Positions 51,648 to 64,000 of a stretch of 64,000 nucleotides of DNA are shown here, piece after piece. The stretch's first letter is position 1, and each line of letters begins with the position of its first letter. The notes below the pieces were generated by a model. The model was not told the origin of the DNA and did not search any database. It saw only the letters and a list, made by a program, of their open reading frames with translations. The DNA is from Auanema rhodensis (taxonomy: Eukaryota; Nematoda; Chromadorea; Rhabditida; Rhabditidae). The translations under genes and the position numbers were made by a program. The stretch lies in assembly GCA_964057225.1 (NCBI GenBank), contig OZ059894.1:21978476-22042475 (forward strand), in the 5' to 3' direction.

Positions 51648-54600
51648 CCTGAAGAATTAATTTTTTCGTTGAATAACATTGTCCATCGTCTTTGCCTTGA
51701 AAAAAGGAATCTAAAAACATCTACTTTTTGCTGAATTATTTTGAAATTTTTCGAAAAAATTTTTGTCAAAATGTTTTTGGAAGCAATGTTGAGTGTACAT
51801 GGAAACTCAACATACACTAATGCATCATTTTTCAAACGATCATAACTTATTTTTGTATTAAGCGTTTCTCAATGTAGTATAGTGCATTCGTTGCGGATTT
51901 TTAAGCTGCGTCGATCTGTGTTATCAGATTTGCGCTAGCTTAAAAATGCACCGAGATATCAACTGATATAAGTTCACACTTATATCCTCGATTTTCACCC
52001 TGAAGAATTAATTTTTTCGTTGAATAACATTGTCCATCGTCTTTGCCTTGAAAAAAGGAATCTAAAAACATCTACTTTTTGCTAAATTATTTTGAAATTT
52101 TTCGAAAAAATTTTTGTCAAAATGTTTTTGGAAGCAATGTTGAGTGTACATGGAAACTCAACATACACTAATGCATCATTTTTCAAACGATCATAACTTA
52201 TTTTTGTATTAAGCGTTTCTCAATGTAGTATAGTGCATTCGATGCGGATTTTTAAGCTGCGTCGATCTGTGTTATCAGATTTGCGCTAGCTTAAAAATGC
52301 ACCGAGATATCAACTGATATAAGTTCACACTTATATCCTCGATTTTCACCCTGAAGAATTAATTTTTTCGTTGAATAACATTGTCCATCGTCTTTGCCTT
52401 GAAAAAAGGAATCTAAAAACATCTACTTTTTGCTAAATTATTTTGAAATTTTTCGAAAAAATTTTTGTCAAAATGTTTTTGGAAGCAATGTTGAGTGTAC
52501 ATGGAAACTCAACATACACTAATGCATCATTTTTCAAACGATCATAACTAATTTTTGTATTAAGCGTTTCTCAATGTAGTATAGTGCATTCGTTGCGGAT
52601 TTTTAAGCTGCGTCGATCTGTGTTATCAGATTTGCGCTAGCTTAAAAATGCACCGAGATATCAACTGATATAAGTTCACACAAATATCCTCGATTTTCAC
52701 CCTGAAGAATCAATTTTTTCGTTGAATAACATTGTCCATCGTCTTTGCCTTGAAAAAAGGAATCTAAAAACATCTACTTTTTGCTGAATTATTTTGAAAT
52801 TTTTCGAAAAAATTTTTGTCAAAATGTTTTTGGAAGCAATGTTGAGTGTACATGGAAACTCAACACACACTAATGCATCATTTTTCAAACGATCATAACT
52901 AATTTGTGTATTAAGCGTTTCTCAATGTAGTATAGTGCATTCGATGCGGATTTTTAAGCTGCGTCGATCTGTGTTATCAGATTTGCGCTAGCTTAAAAAT
53001 GCACCGAGATATCAACTGATATAAGTTTACACTTATATCCTCGATTTTCACCCTGAAGAATTAATTTTTTCGTTGAATAACATTGTCCATCGTCTTTGCC
53101 TTAAAAAATGGAATCTAAAAACATCTACTTTTTGCTAAATTATTTTGAAATTTTTCGAAAAAATTTTTGTCAAAATGTTTTTGGAAGCAATGTTGAGTGT
53201 ACATGGAAACTCAACACACACTAATGCATCATTTTTCAAACGATCATAACTAATTTGTGTATTAAGCGTTTCTCAATGTAGTATAGTGCATTCAATGCGG
53301 ATTTTTAAGCTGCGTCGATCTGTGTTATCAGATTTGCGCTAGCTTAAAAATGCACCGAGATATCAACTGATATAAGTTCACACTTATATCCTCGATTTTC
53401 ACCCTGAAGAATTAATTTTTTCGTTGAATAACATTGTCCATCGTCTTTGCCTTAAAAACAGGAATCTAAAAACATCTACTTTTTGCTAAATTATTATGAA
53501 ATTTTTCGAAAAAATTTTTGTCAAAATGTTTTTGGAAGCAATGTTGAGTGTACATGGAAACTCAACATACACTAATGCATCATTTTTCAAACGATCATAA
53601 CTAATTTTTGTATCAAACGTTTCTCAATGTAGTATAGTGCATTCGATGCGGATTTTTAAGCTGCGTCGATCTGTGTTATCAGATTTGCGCTAGCTTAAAA
53701 ATGCACCGAGATATCAACTGATATAAGTTCACACTTATATCCTCGATTTTCACCCTGAAGAATTAATTTTTTCGTTGAATAACATTGTCCATCGTCTTCG
53801 CCTTGAAAAAAGAAATCTAAAAACATCTACTTTTTCCTAAATTATTTTGAAATTTTTCGAAAAAATTTTTGTCAAAATGTTTTTGGAAGCAATGTTGAGT
53901 GTACATGGAAACTCAACATACACTAATGCATCATTTTTCAAACGATCATAACTAATTTTTGTATTAAGCGTTTCTCAATGTAGTATAGTGCATTCGATGC
54001 GGATTTTTGAGCTGCGTCGATCTGTGTTATCAGATTTGCGCTAGCTTTAAAATGCACCGAGATATCAACTGATATAAGTTCACACTTATATCCTCGATTT
54101 TCACCCTGAAGAATTAATTTTTTCGTTGAATAACATTGTCCATCGTCTTTGCCTTGAAAAAAGGAATCTAAAAACATTTACTTTTTCCTAAATTATTTTG
54201 AAATTTTTCGAAAAAATTTTTGTCAAAATGTTTTTGGAAGCAATGTTGAGTGTACATGGAAACTCAACATACACTAATGCATCATTTTTCAAACGATCAT
54301 AACTAATTTTTGTATTAAGCGTTTCTCAATGTAGTATAGTGCATTCGATGCGGATTTTTAAGCTGCGTCGATCTGTGTTATCAGATTTGCGCTAGCTTAA
54401 AAATGCACCGATATATCATCTGATATAAGTTCACACTTATATCCTCGATTTTCACCCTGAAGAATTAATTTTTTCGTTGAATAATATTGTCCATCGTCTT
54501 TGCCTTGAAAAATGGAATCTAAAAACATCTACTTTTTGCTGAATTATCTTGAAATTTTTCGAAAAAATTTTTGTCAAAATGTTTTTGGAAGCAATGTTGA

Positions 54601-57600
54601 GTGTACATGGAAACTCAACATACACTAATGCATCATTTTTCAAACGATCATAACTAATTTTTGTATCAAACGTTTCTCAATGTAGTATAGTGCATTCGAT
54701 GCGGATTTTTGAGCTGCGTCGATCTGTGTTATCAGATTTGCGCTAGCTTTAAAATGCACCGAGATATCAACTGATATAAGTTCACACTTATATCCTCGAT
54801 TTTCACCCTGAAGAATTAATTTTTTCGTTGAATAATATTGTCCATCGTCTTTGCCTTGAAAAATGGAATCTAAAAACATCTACTTTTTGCTGAATTATCT
54901 TGAAATTTTTCGAAAAAATTTTTGTCAAAATGTTTTTGGAAGCAATGTTGAGTGTACATGGAAACTCAACATACACTAATGCATCATTTTTCAAACGATC
55001 ATAACTTATTTTTGTATTAAGCGTTTCTCAATGTAGTATAGTGCATTCGTTGCGGATTTTTAAGCTGCGTCGATCTGTGTTATCAGATTTGCGCTAGCTT
55101 AAAAATGCACCGAGATATCAACTGATATAAGTTCACACTTATATCCTCGATTTTCACCCTGAAGAATTAATTTTTTCGTTGAATAACATTGTCCATCGTC
55201 TTTGCCTTGAAAAAAGGAATCTAAAAACATCTACTTTTTGCTGAATTATTTTGAAATTTTTCGAAAAAATTTTTGTCAAAATGTTTTTGGAAGCAATGTT
55301 GAGTGTACATGGAAACTCAACATACACTAATGCATCATTTTTCAAACGATCATAACTTATTTTTGTATTAAGCGTTTCTCAATGTAGTATAGTGCATTCG
55401 TTGCGGATTTTTAAGCTGCGTCGATCTGTGTTATCAGATTTGCGCTAGCTTAAAAATGCACCGAGATATCAACTGATATAAGTTCACACTTATATCCTCG
55501 ATTTTCACCCTGAAGAATTAATTTTTTCGTTGAATAACATTGTCCATCGTCTTTGCCTTGAAAAAAGGAATCTAAAAACATCTACTTTTTGCTAAATTAT
55601 TTTGAAATTTTTCGAAAAAATTTTTGTCAAAATGTTTTTGGAAGCAATGTTGAGTGTACATGGAAACTCAACATACACTAATGCATCATTTTTCAAACGA
55701 TCATAACTTATTTTTGTATTAAGCGTTTCTCAATGTAGTATAGTGCATTCGATGCGGATTTTTAAGCTGCGTCGATCTGTGTTATCAGATTTGCGCTAGC
55801 TTAAAAATGCACCGAGATATCAACTGATATAAGTTCACACTTATATCCTCGATTTTCACCCTGAAGAATTAATTTTTTCGTTGAATAACATTGTCCATCG
55901 TCTTTGCCTTGAAAAAAGGAATCTAAAAACATCTACTTTTTGCTAAATTATTTTGAAATTTTTCGAAAAAATTTTTGTCAAAATGTTTTTGGAAGCAATG
56001 TTGAGTGTACATGGAAACTCAACATACACTAATGCATCATTTTTCAAACGATCATAACTAATTTTTGTATTAAGCGTTTCTCAATGTAGTATAGTGCATT
56101 CGTTGCGGATTTTTAAGCTGCGTCGATCTGTGTTATCAGATTTGCGCTAGCTTAAAAATGCACCGAGATATCAACTGATATAAGTTCACACAAATATCCT
56201 CGATTTTCACCCTGAAGAATCAATTTTTTCGTTGAATAACATTGTCCATCGTCTTTGCCTTGAAAAAAGGAATCTAAAAACATCTACTTTTTGCTGAATT
56301 ATTTTGAAATTTTTCGAAAAAATTTTTGTCAAAATGTTTTTGGAAGCAATGTTGAGTGTACATGGAAACTCAACACACACTAATGCATCATTTTTCAAAC
56401 GATCATAACTAATTTGTGTATTAAGCGTTTCTCAATGTAGTATAGTGCATTCGATGCGGATTTTTAAGCTGCGTCGATCTGTGTTATCAGATTTGCGCTA
56501 GCTTAAAAATGCACCGAGATATCAACTGATATAAGTTTACACTTATATCCTCGATTTTCACCCTGAAGAATTAATTTTTTCGTTGAATAACATTGTCCAT
56601 CGTCTTTGCCTTAAAAAATGGAATCTAAAAACATCTACTTTTTGCTAAATTATTTTGAAATTTTTCGAAAAAATTTTTGTCAAAATGTTTTTGGAAGCAA
56701 TGTTGAGTGTACATGGAAACTCAACACACACTAATGCATCATTTTTCAAACGATCATAACTAATTTGTGTATTAAGCGTTTCTCAATGTAGTATAGTGCA
56801 TTCAATGCGGATTTTTAAGCTGCGTCGATCTGTGTTATCAGATTTGCGCTAGCTTAAAAATGCACCGAGATATCAACTGATATAAGTTCACACTTATATC
56901 CTCGATTTTCACCCTGAAGAATTAATTTTTTCGTTGAATAACATTGTCCATCGTCTTTGCCTTAAAAACAGGAATCTAAAAACATCTACTTTTTGCTAAA
57001 TTATTATGAAATTTTTCGAAAAAATTTTTGTCAAAATGTTTTTGGAAGCAATGTTGAGTGTACATGGAAACTCAACATACACTAATGCATCATTTTTCAA
57101 ACGATCATAACTAATTTTTGTATCAAACGTTTCTCAATGTAGTATAGTGCATTCGATGCGGATTTTTAAGCTGCGTCGATCTGTGTTATCAGATTTGCGC
57201 TAGCTTAAAAATGCACCGAGATATCAACTGATATAAGTTCACACTTATATCCTCGATTTTCACCCTGAAGAATTAATTTTTTCGTTGAATAACATTGTCC
57301 ATCGTCTTCGCCTTGAAAAAAGAAATCTAAAAACATCTACTTTTTCCTAAATTATTTTGAAATTTTTCGAAAAAATTTTTGTCAAAATGTTTTTGGAAGC
57401 AATGTTGAGTGTACATGGAAACTCAACATACACTAATGCATCATTTTTCAAACGATCATAACTAATTTTTGTATTAAGCGTTTCTCAATGTAGTATAGTG
57501 CATTCGATGCGGATTTTTGAGCTGCGTCGATCTGTGTTATCAGATTTGCGCTAGCTTTAAAATGCACCGAGATATCAACTGATATAAGTTCACACTTATA

Positions 57601-58667
57601 TCCTCGATTTTCACCCTGAAGAATTAATTTTTTCGTTGAATAACATTGTCCATCGTCTTTGCCTTGAAAAAAGGAATCTAAAAACATTTACTTTTTCCTA
57701 AATTATTTTGAAATTTTTCGAAAAAATTTTTGTCAAAATGTTTTTGGAAGCAATGTTGAGTGTACATGGAAACTCAACATACACTAATGCATCATTTTTC
57801 AAACGATCATAACTAATTTTTGTATTAAGCGTTTCTCAATGTAGTATAGTGCATTCGATGCGGATTTTTAAGCTGCGTCGATCTGTGTTATCAGATTTGC
57901 GCTAGCTTAAAAATGCACCGATATATCATCTGATATAAGTTCACACTTATATCCTCGATTTTCACCCTGAAGAATTAATTTTTTCGTTGAATAATATTGT
58001 CCATCGTCTTTGCCTTGAAAAATGGAATCTAAAAACATCTACTTTTTGCTGAATTATCTTGAAATTTTTCGAAAAAATTTTTGTCAAAATGTTTTTGGAA
58101 GCAATGTTGAGTGTACATGGAAACTCAACATACACTAATGCATCATTTTTCAAACGATCATAACTAATTTTTGTATCAAACGTTTCTCAATGTAGTATAG
58201 TGCATTCGATGCGGATTTTTGAGCTGCGTCGATCTGTGTTATCAGATTTGCGCTAGCTTTAAAATGCACCGAGATATCAACTGATATAAGTTCACACTTA
58301 TATCCTCGATTTTCACCCTGAAGAATTAATTTTTTCGTTGAATAATATTGTCCATCGTCTTTGCCTTGAAAAATGGAATCTAAAAACATCTACTTTTTGC
58401 TGAATTATCTTGAAATTTTTCGAAAAAATTTTTGTCAAAATGTTTTTGGAAGCAATGTTGAGTGTACATGGAAACTCAACATACACTAATGCATCATTTT
58501 TCAAACGATCATAACTAATTTTTGTATCAAACGTTTCTCAATGTAGTATAGTGCATTCGATGCGGATTTTTAAGCTGCGTCGATCTGTGTTATCAGATTT
58601 GCGCTAGCTTAAAAATGCACCGAGATATCAACTGATATAAGTTCACACTTATATCCTCGATTTTCAC
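51648..58667. repeat. ten-monomer higher-order repeat (3510 bp, two full copies)
   Basis: 51648-55157 and 55158-58667 agree monomer by monomer in all private variants I checked: AACTTATTT with ATTCGTTGCGG; ACAAATATCC; ATTCAATGCGG; CTTCGCC; TTTTTCCTAAA; GATATATCATC; AATAATATTG. The tenth monomer differs in its second half: the first copy has AACTTATTT and CGTTGCGG, the second has TATCAAACG and CGATGCGG. A third pass starts at 58668 and holds for three monomers. Confidence 0.9.
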
Positions 58668-61600
58668 CCTGAAGAATTAATTTTTTCGTTGAATAACATT
58701 GTCCATCGTCTTTGCCTTGAAAAAAGGAATCTAAAAACATCTACTTTTTGCTGAATTATTTTGAAATTTTTCGAAAAAATTTTTGTCAAAATGTTTTTGG
58801 AAGCAATGTTGAGTGTACATGGAAACTCAACATACACTAATGCATCATTTTTCAAACGATCATAACTTATTTTTGTATTAAGCGTTTCTCAATGTAGTAT
58901 AGTGCATTCGTTGCGGATTTTTAAGCTGCGTCGATCTGTGTTATCAGATTTGCGCTAGCTTAAAAATGCACCGAGATATCAACTGATATAAGTTCACACT
59001 TATATCCTCGATTTTCACCCTGAAGAATTAATTTTTTCGTTGAATAACATTGTCCATCGTCTTTGCCTTGAAAAAAGGAATCTAAAAACATCTACTTTTT
59101 GCTAAATTATTTTGAAATTTTTCGAAAAAATTTTTGTCAAAATGTTTTTGGAAGCAATGTTGAGTGTACATGGAAACTCAACATACACTAATGCATCATT
59201 TTTCAAACGATCATAACTTATTTTTGTATTAAGCGTTTCTCAATGTAGTATAGTGCATTCGATGCGGATTTTTAAGCTGCGTCGATCTGTGTTATCAGAT
59301 TTGCGCTAGCTTAAAAATGCACCGAGATATCAACTGATATAAGTTCACACTTATATCCTCGATTTTCACCCTGAAGAATTAATTTTTTCGTTGAATAACA
59401 TTGTCCATCGTCTTTGCCTTGAAAAAAGGAATCTAAAAACATCTACTTTTTGCTAAATTATTTTGAAATTTTTCGAAAAAATTTTTGTCAAAATGTTTTT
59501 GGAAGCAATGTTGAGTGTACATGGAAACTCAACATACACTAATGCATCATTTTTCAAACGATCATAACTAATTTTTGTATTAAGCGTTTCTCAATGTAGT
59601 ATAGTGCATTCGTTGCGGATTTTTAAGCTGCGTCGATCTGTGTTATCAGATTTGCGCTAGCTTAAAAATGCACCGAGATATCAACTGATATAAGTTCACA
59701 CAAATATCCTCGATTTTCACCCTGAAGAATCAAGTTTTTCGTTGAATAACATTGTCCATCGTCTTTGCCTTGAAAAAAGGAATCTAAAAACATCTACTTT
59801 TTGCTGAATTATTTTGAAATTTTTCGAAAAAATTTTTGTCAAAATGTTTTTGGAAGCAATGTTGAGTGTACATGGAAACTCAACACACACTAATGCATCA
59901 TTTTTCAAACGATCATAACTAATTTGTGTATTAAGCGTTTCTCAATGTAGTATAGTGCATTCAATGCGGATTTTTAAGCTGCGTCGATCTGTGTTATCAG
60001 ATTTGCGCTAGCTTAAAAATGCACCGAGATATCAACTGATATAAGTTCACACAAATATCCTCGATTTTCACCCTGAAGAATCAATTTTTTCGTTGAATAA
60101 CATTGTCCATCGTCTTTGCCTTGAAAAAAGGAATCTAAAAACATCTACTTTTTGCTGAATTATTTTGAAATTTTTCGAAAAAATTTTTGTCAAAATGTTT
60201 TTGGAAGCAATGTTGAGTGTACATGGAAACTCAACACACACTAATGCATCATTTTTCAAACGATCATAACTAATTTGTGTATTAAGCGTTTCTCAATGTA
60301 GTATAGTGCATTCGATGCGGATTTTTAAGCTGCGTCGATCTGTGTTATCAGATTTGCGCTAGCTTAAAAATGCACCGAGATATCAACTGATATAAGTTTA
60401 CACTTATATCCTCGATTTTCACCCTGAAGAATTAATTTTTTCGTTGAATAACATTGTCCATCGTCTTTGCCTTAAAAAATGGAATCTAAAAACATCTACT
60501 TTTTGCTAAATTATTTTGAAATTTTTCGAAAAAATTTTTGTCAAAATGTTTTTGGAAGCAATGTTGAGTGTACATGGAAACTCAACATACACTAATGCAT
60601 CATTTTTCAAACGATCATAACTAATTTTTGTATCAAACGTTTCTCAATGTAGTATAGTGCATTCGATGCGGATTTTTAAGCTGCGTCGATCTGTGTTATC
60701 AGATTTGCGCTAGCTTAAAAATGCACCGAGATATCAACTGATATAAGTTCACACTTATATCCTCGATTTTCACCCTGAAGAATTAATTTTTTCGTTGAAT
60801 AACATTGTCCATCGTCTTTGCCTTGAAAAAAGGAATCTAAAAACATCTACTTTTTGCTGAATTATTTTGAAATTTTTCGAAAAAATTTTTGTCAAAATGT
60901 TTTTGGAAGCAATGTTGAGTGTACATGGAAACTCAACATACACTAATGCATCATTTTTCAAACGATCATAACTTATTTTTGTATTAAGCGTTTCTCAATG
61001 TAGTATAGTGCATTCGTTGCGGATTTTTAAGCTGCGTCGATCTGTGTTATCAGATTTGCGCTAGCTTAAAAATGCACCGAGATATCAACTGATATAAGTT
61101 CACACTTATATCCTCGATTTTCACCCTGAAGAATTAATTTTTTCGTTGAATAACATTGTCCATCGTCTTTGCCTTGAAAAAAGGAATCTAAAAACATCTA
61201 CTTTTTGCTAAATTATTTTGAAATTTTTCGAAAAAATTTTTGTCAAAATGTTTTTGGAAGCAATGTTGAGTGTACATGGAAACTCAACATACACTAATGC
61301 ATCATTTTTCAAACGATCATAACTTATTTTTGTATTAAGCGTTTCTCAATGTAGTATAGTGCATTCGATGCGGATTTTTAAGCTGCGTCGATCTGTGTTA
61401 TCAGATTTGCGCTAGCTTAAAAATGCACCGAGATATCAACTGATATAAGTTCACACTTATATCCTCGATTTTCACCCTGAAGAATTAATTTTTTCGTTGA
61501 ATAACATTGTCCATCGTCTTTGCCTTGAAAAAAGGAATCTAAAAACATCTACTTTTTGCTAAATTATTTTGAAATTTTTCGAAAAAATTTTTGTCAAAAT

Positions 61601-62528
61601 GTTTTTGGAAGCAATGTTGAGTGTACATGGAAACTCAACATACACTAATGCATCATTTTTCAAACGATCATAACTAATTTTTGTATTAAGCGTTTCTCAA
61701 TGTAGTATAGTGCATTCGTTGCGGATTTTTAAGCTGCGTCGATCTGTGTTATCAGATTTGCGCTAGCTTAAAAATGCACCGAGATATCAACTGATATAAG
61801 TTCACACAAATATCCTCGATTTTCACCCTGAAGAATCAATTTTTTCGTTGAATAACATTGTCCATCGTCTTTGCCTTGAAAAAAGGAATCTAAAAACATC
61901 TACTTTTTGCTGAATTATTTTGAAATTTTTCGAAAAAATTTTTGTCAAAATGTTTTTGGAAGCAATGTTGAGTGTACATGGAAACTCAACACACACTAAT
62001 GCATCATTTTTCAAACGATCATAACTAATTTGTGTATTAAGCGTTTCTCAATGTAGTATAGTGCATTCGATGCGGATTTTTAAGCTGCGTCGATCTGTGT
62101 TATCAGATTTGCGCTAGCTTAAAAATGCACCGAGATATCAACTGATATAAGTTCACACAAATATCCTCGATTTTCACCCTGAAGAATCAATTTTTTCGTT
62201 GAATAACATTGTCCATCGTCTTTGCCTTGAAAAAAGGAATCTAAAAACATCTACTTTTTGCTGAATTATTTTGAAATTTTTCGAAAAAATTTTTGTCAAA
62301 ATGTTTTTGGAAGCAATGTTGAGTGTACATGGAAACTCAACACACACTAATGCATCATTTTTCAAACGATCATAACTAATTTGTGTATTAAGCGTTTCTC
62401 AATGTAGTATAGTGCATTCGATGCGGATTTTTAAGCTGCGTCGATCTGTGTTATCAGATTTGCGCTAGCTTAAAAATGCACCGAGATATCAACTGATATA
62501 AGTTCACACTTATATCCTCGATTTTCAC
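58668..62528. repeat. six-monomer derivative of the ten-monomer unit (2106 bp)
   Basis: Monomers at 58668, 59019, 59370, 59721 and 60072 correspond to those at 60774, 61125, 61476, 61827 and 62178. The monomer at 60423 looks like a join: its first part resembles the TTAAAAAATGG type (53052) and its second part the TATCAAACG type (53403). Unequal exchange removing four monomers from the ten-monomer unit would give this. Confidence 0.75.
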
Positions 62529-63581
62529 CCTGAAGAATTAATTTTTTCGTTGAATAACATTGTCCATCGTCTTTGCCTTGAAAAAAGGAATCTAAAAACA
62601 TCTACTTTTTGCTAAATTATTTTGAAATTTTTCGAAAAAATTTTTGTCAAAATGTTTTTGGAAGCAATGTTGAGTGTACATGGAAACTCAACATACACTA
62701 ATGCATCATTTTTCAAACGATCATAACTAATTTTTGTATTAAGCGTTTCTCAATGTAGTATAGTGCATTCGTTGCGGATTTTTAAGCTGCGTCGATCTGT
62801 GTTATCAGATTTGCGCTAGCTTAAAAATGCACCGAGATATCAACTGATATAAGTTCACACAAATATCCTCGATTTTCACCCTGAAGAATCAATTTTTTCG
62901 TTGAATAACATTGTCCATCGTCTTTGCCTTGAAAAAAGGAATCTAAAAACATCTACTTTTTGCTGAATTATTTTGAAATTTTTCGAAAAAATTTTTGTCA
63001 AAATGTTTTTGGAAGCAATGTTGAGTGTACATGGAAACTCAACACACACTAATGCATCATTTTTCAAACGATCATAACTAATTTGTGTATTAAGCGTTTC
63101 TCAATGTAGTATAGTGCATTCGATGCGGATTTTTAAGCTGCGTCGATCTGTGTTATCAGATTTGCGCTAGCTTAAAAATGCACCGAGATATCAACTGATA
63201 TAAGTTCACACAAATATCCTCGATTTTCACCCTGAAGAATCAATTTTTTCGTTGAATAACATTGTCCATCGTCTTTGCCTTGAAAAAAGGAATCTAAAAA
63301 CATCTACTTTTTGCTGAATTATTTTGAAATTTTTCGAAAAAATTTTTGTCAAAATGTTTTTGGAAGCAATGTTGAGTGTACATGGAAACTCAACACACAC
63401 TAATGCATCATTTTTCAAACGATCATAACTAATTTGTGTATTAAGCGTTTCTCAATGTAGTATAGTGCATTCGATGCGGATTTTTAAGCTGCGTCGATCT
63501 GTGTTATCAGATTTGCGCTAGCTTAAAAATGCACCGAGATATCAACTGATATAAGTTTACACTTATATCCTCGATTTTCAC
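61476..63581. repeat. three-monomer derivative (1053 bp, two copies)
   Basis: The order CGTTGCGG/ACAAATATCC type followed by two GAATCAATT/CAACACAC/GTGTATTAAG types occurs at 61476-62528 and 62529-63581. The copies differ at the end of the third monomer (GTTCACACTT against GTTTACACTT). Confidence 0.75.
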
Positions 63582-63932
63582 CCTGAAGAATTAATTTTTT
63601 CGTTGAATAACATTGTCCATCGTCTTTGCCTTAAAAAATGGAATCTAAAAACATCTACTTTTTGCTAAATTATTTTGAAATTTTTCGAAAAAATTTTTGT
63701 CAAAATGTTTTTGGAAGCAATGTTGAGTGTACATGGAAACTCAACACACACTAATGCATCATTTTTCAAACGATCATAACTAATTTGTGTATTAAGCGTT
63801 TCTCAATGTAGTATAGTGCATTCAATGCGGATTTTTAAGCTGCGTCGATCTGTGTTATCAGATTTGCGCTAGCTTAAAAATGCACCGAGATATCAACTGA
63901 TATAAGTTCACACTTATATCCTCGATTTTCAC

Positions 63933-64000
63933 CCTGAAGAATTAATTTTTTCGTTGAATAACATTGTCCATCGTCTTTGCCTTGGAAAAAGGAATCTAAA
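63933..64000. repeat. partial monomer cut by window edge
   Basis: The first 68 bp of a further monomer, carrying the TTGGAAAAAGG variant otherwise seen only at 2458 and 3862. The array clearly extends past the window. Confidence 0.95.

Larger units (their letters stand above)
35474..64000. repeat. 351-bp satellite array, right arm (28 bp of the split monomer, 81 full monomers, 68-bp partial)
   Basis: The array resumes in the same orientation and phase directly after the 396-bp insertion. Monomer starts run from 35502 to 63933 in exact 351-bp steps. The last copy (63933-64000) is cut by the window edge, so the array continues beyond it. The split monomer consists of 34750-35072 and 35474-35501, with 35469-35473 being the second copy of a 5-bp target duplication. 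No gene, RNA gene or second insertion is seen in this arm. Confidence 0.98.
50244..64000. repeat. array domain D: GAAAAAAGG/GCTGAATT-type monomers (39 copies plus 68 bp)
   Basis: The first monomer carries a unique CACCATGAAG junction variant. Immediately the composition changes to TTGAAAAAAGG, GCTGAATT, TATCAAACG, AACTTATTT, ATTCGTTGCGG and ACAAATATCC variants, several of them shared with domain A but essentially absent from B and C. The GCGG-T5-C and TTTTTTGAAG markers of domain C disappear. The boundary is within one monomer. Confidence 0.8.

Noticed and set aside
53938-54177. 79-codon minus-strand frames crossing monomer boundaries (53938, 54640, 57448, 58150)
   Set aside because: These are present because A256G and A295T variants remove stops, and are copied by the ten-monomer duplication. 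There is no domain, signal or codon bias, so they are satellite shadows.
1-64000. CRISPR array or bacterial repeat
   Set aside because: The units are 351 bp with no unique spacers between short repeats; every base of the unit is repeated. The pattern is a eukaryotic satellite.
1-64000. tRNA, rRNA, telomere repeats or origin motifs
   Set aside because: I looked for cloverleaf boxes, conserved rRNA segments and short telomeric units on both strands and saw none. The AT-rich tracts alone do not support an origin call.

Overview
This window is a single satellite DNA array. It is built from a 351-bp, AT-rich monomer (about 30% G+C, counted on the first copy) repeated head to tail on one strand. 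The array holds 181 full monomers plus a 68-bp partial copy at the right edge. It is interrupted once, by a 396-bp unrelated insertion at 35073-35468 flanked by a 5-bp direct repeat (ATATA). Nothing in the window looks like a functional protein-coding gene, tRNA, rRNA or CRISPR array. The short open frames (63-79 codons) are products of the repeat and open or close with single substitutions.

The organism must be a eukaryote, because tens of kilobases of homogeneous satellite with higher-order structure point to centromeric, pericentromeric or other constitutive heterochromatin. An insect or other arthropod is my best guess. The monomer is AT-rich and keeps more CpG than expected by chance (12 seen, about 8 expected), which argues against a heavily CpG-methylated vertebrate genome. 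I do not recognise the monomer as a named satellite, and no species call is possible from sequence alone.

Layout. Monomer starts fall at 1+351k up to 34750 and at 35502+351j afterwards. Diagnostic substitutions divide the array into domains. Domain A (1-4914) is heterogeneous. Domain B (4915-16497) is dominated by monomers with the TTGATG variant near position 222, plus a class with a linked AAT change at 227-229. Domain C (16498-35072 and 35474-50243) adds a GAACAT/TTTTTTGAAG/TCAAAT class, a class with an ACAGG plus TTATTAT signature, and a linked pair of changes in the GCGG-T5-C segment. Domain D (50244-64000) begins abruptly and is related to domain A. It carries a ten-monomer higher-order repeat (3510 bp) that decays into six- and three-monomer periods towards the right edge. 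Shorter higher-order periods of 3, 5, 6, 7 and 9 monomers occur in B and C.

The monomer itself carries several perfect dyads: an 11-bp-arm inverted repeat with a smaller one nested inside, a 9-bp-arm stem-loop, an 8-bp-arm stem-loop, and a TTTTTCGAAAAA palindrome in an A/T-tract-rich stretch. The only insertion landed in one arm of the 8-bp hairpin. No gene network can be described. The biology here is satellite amplification, unequal exchange or conversion, and one transposon-like insertion.
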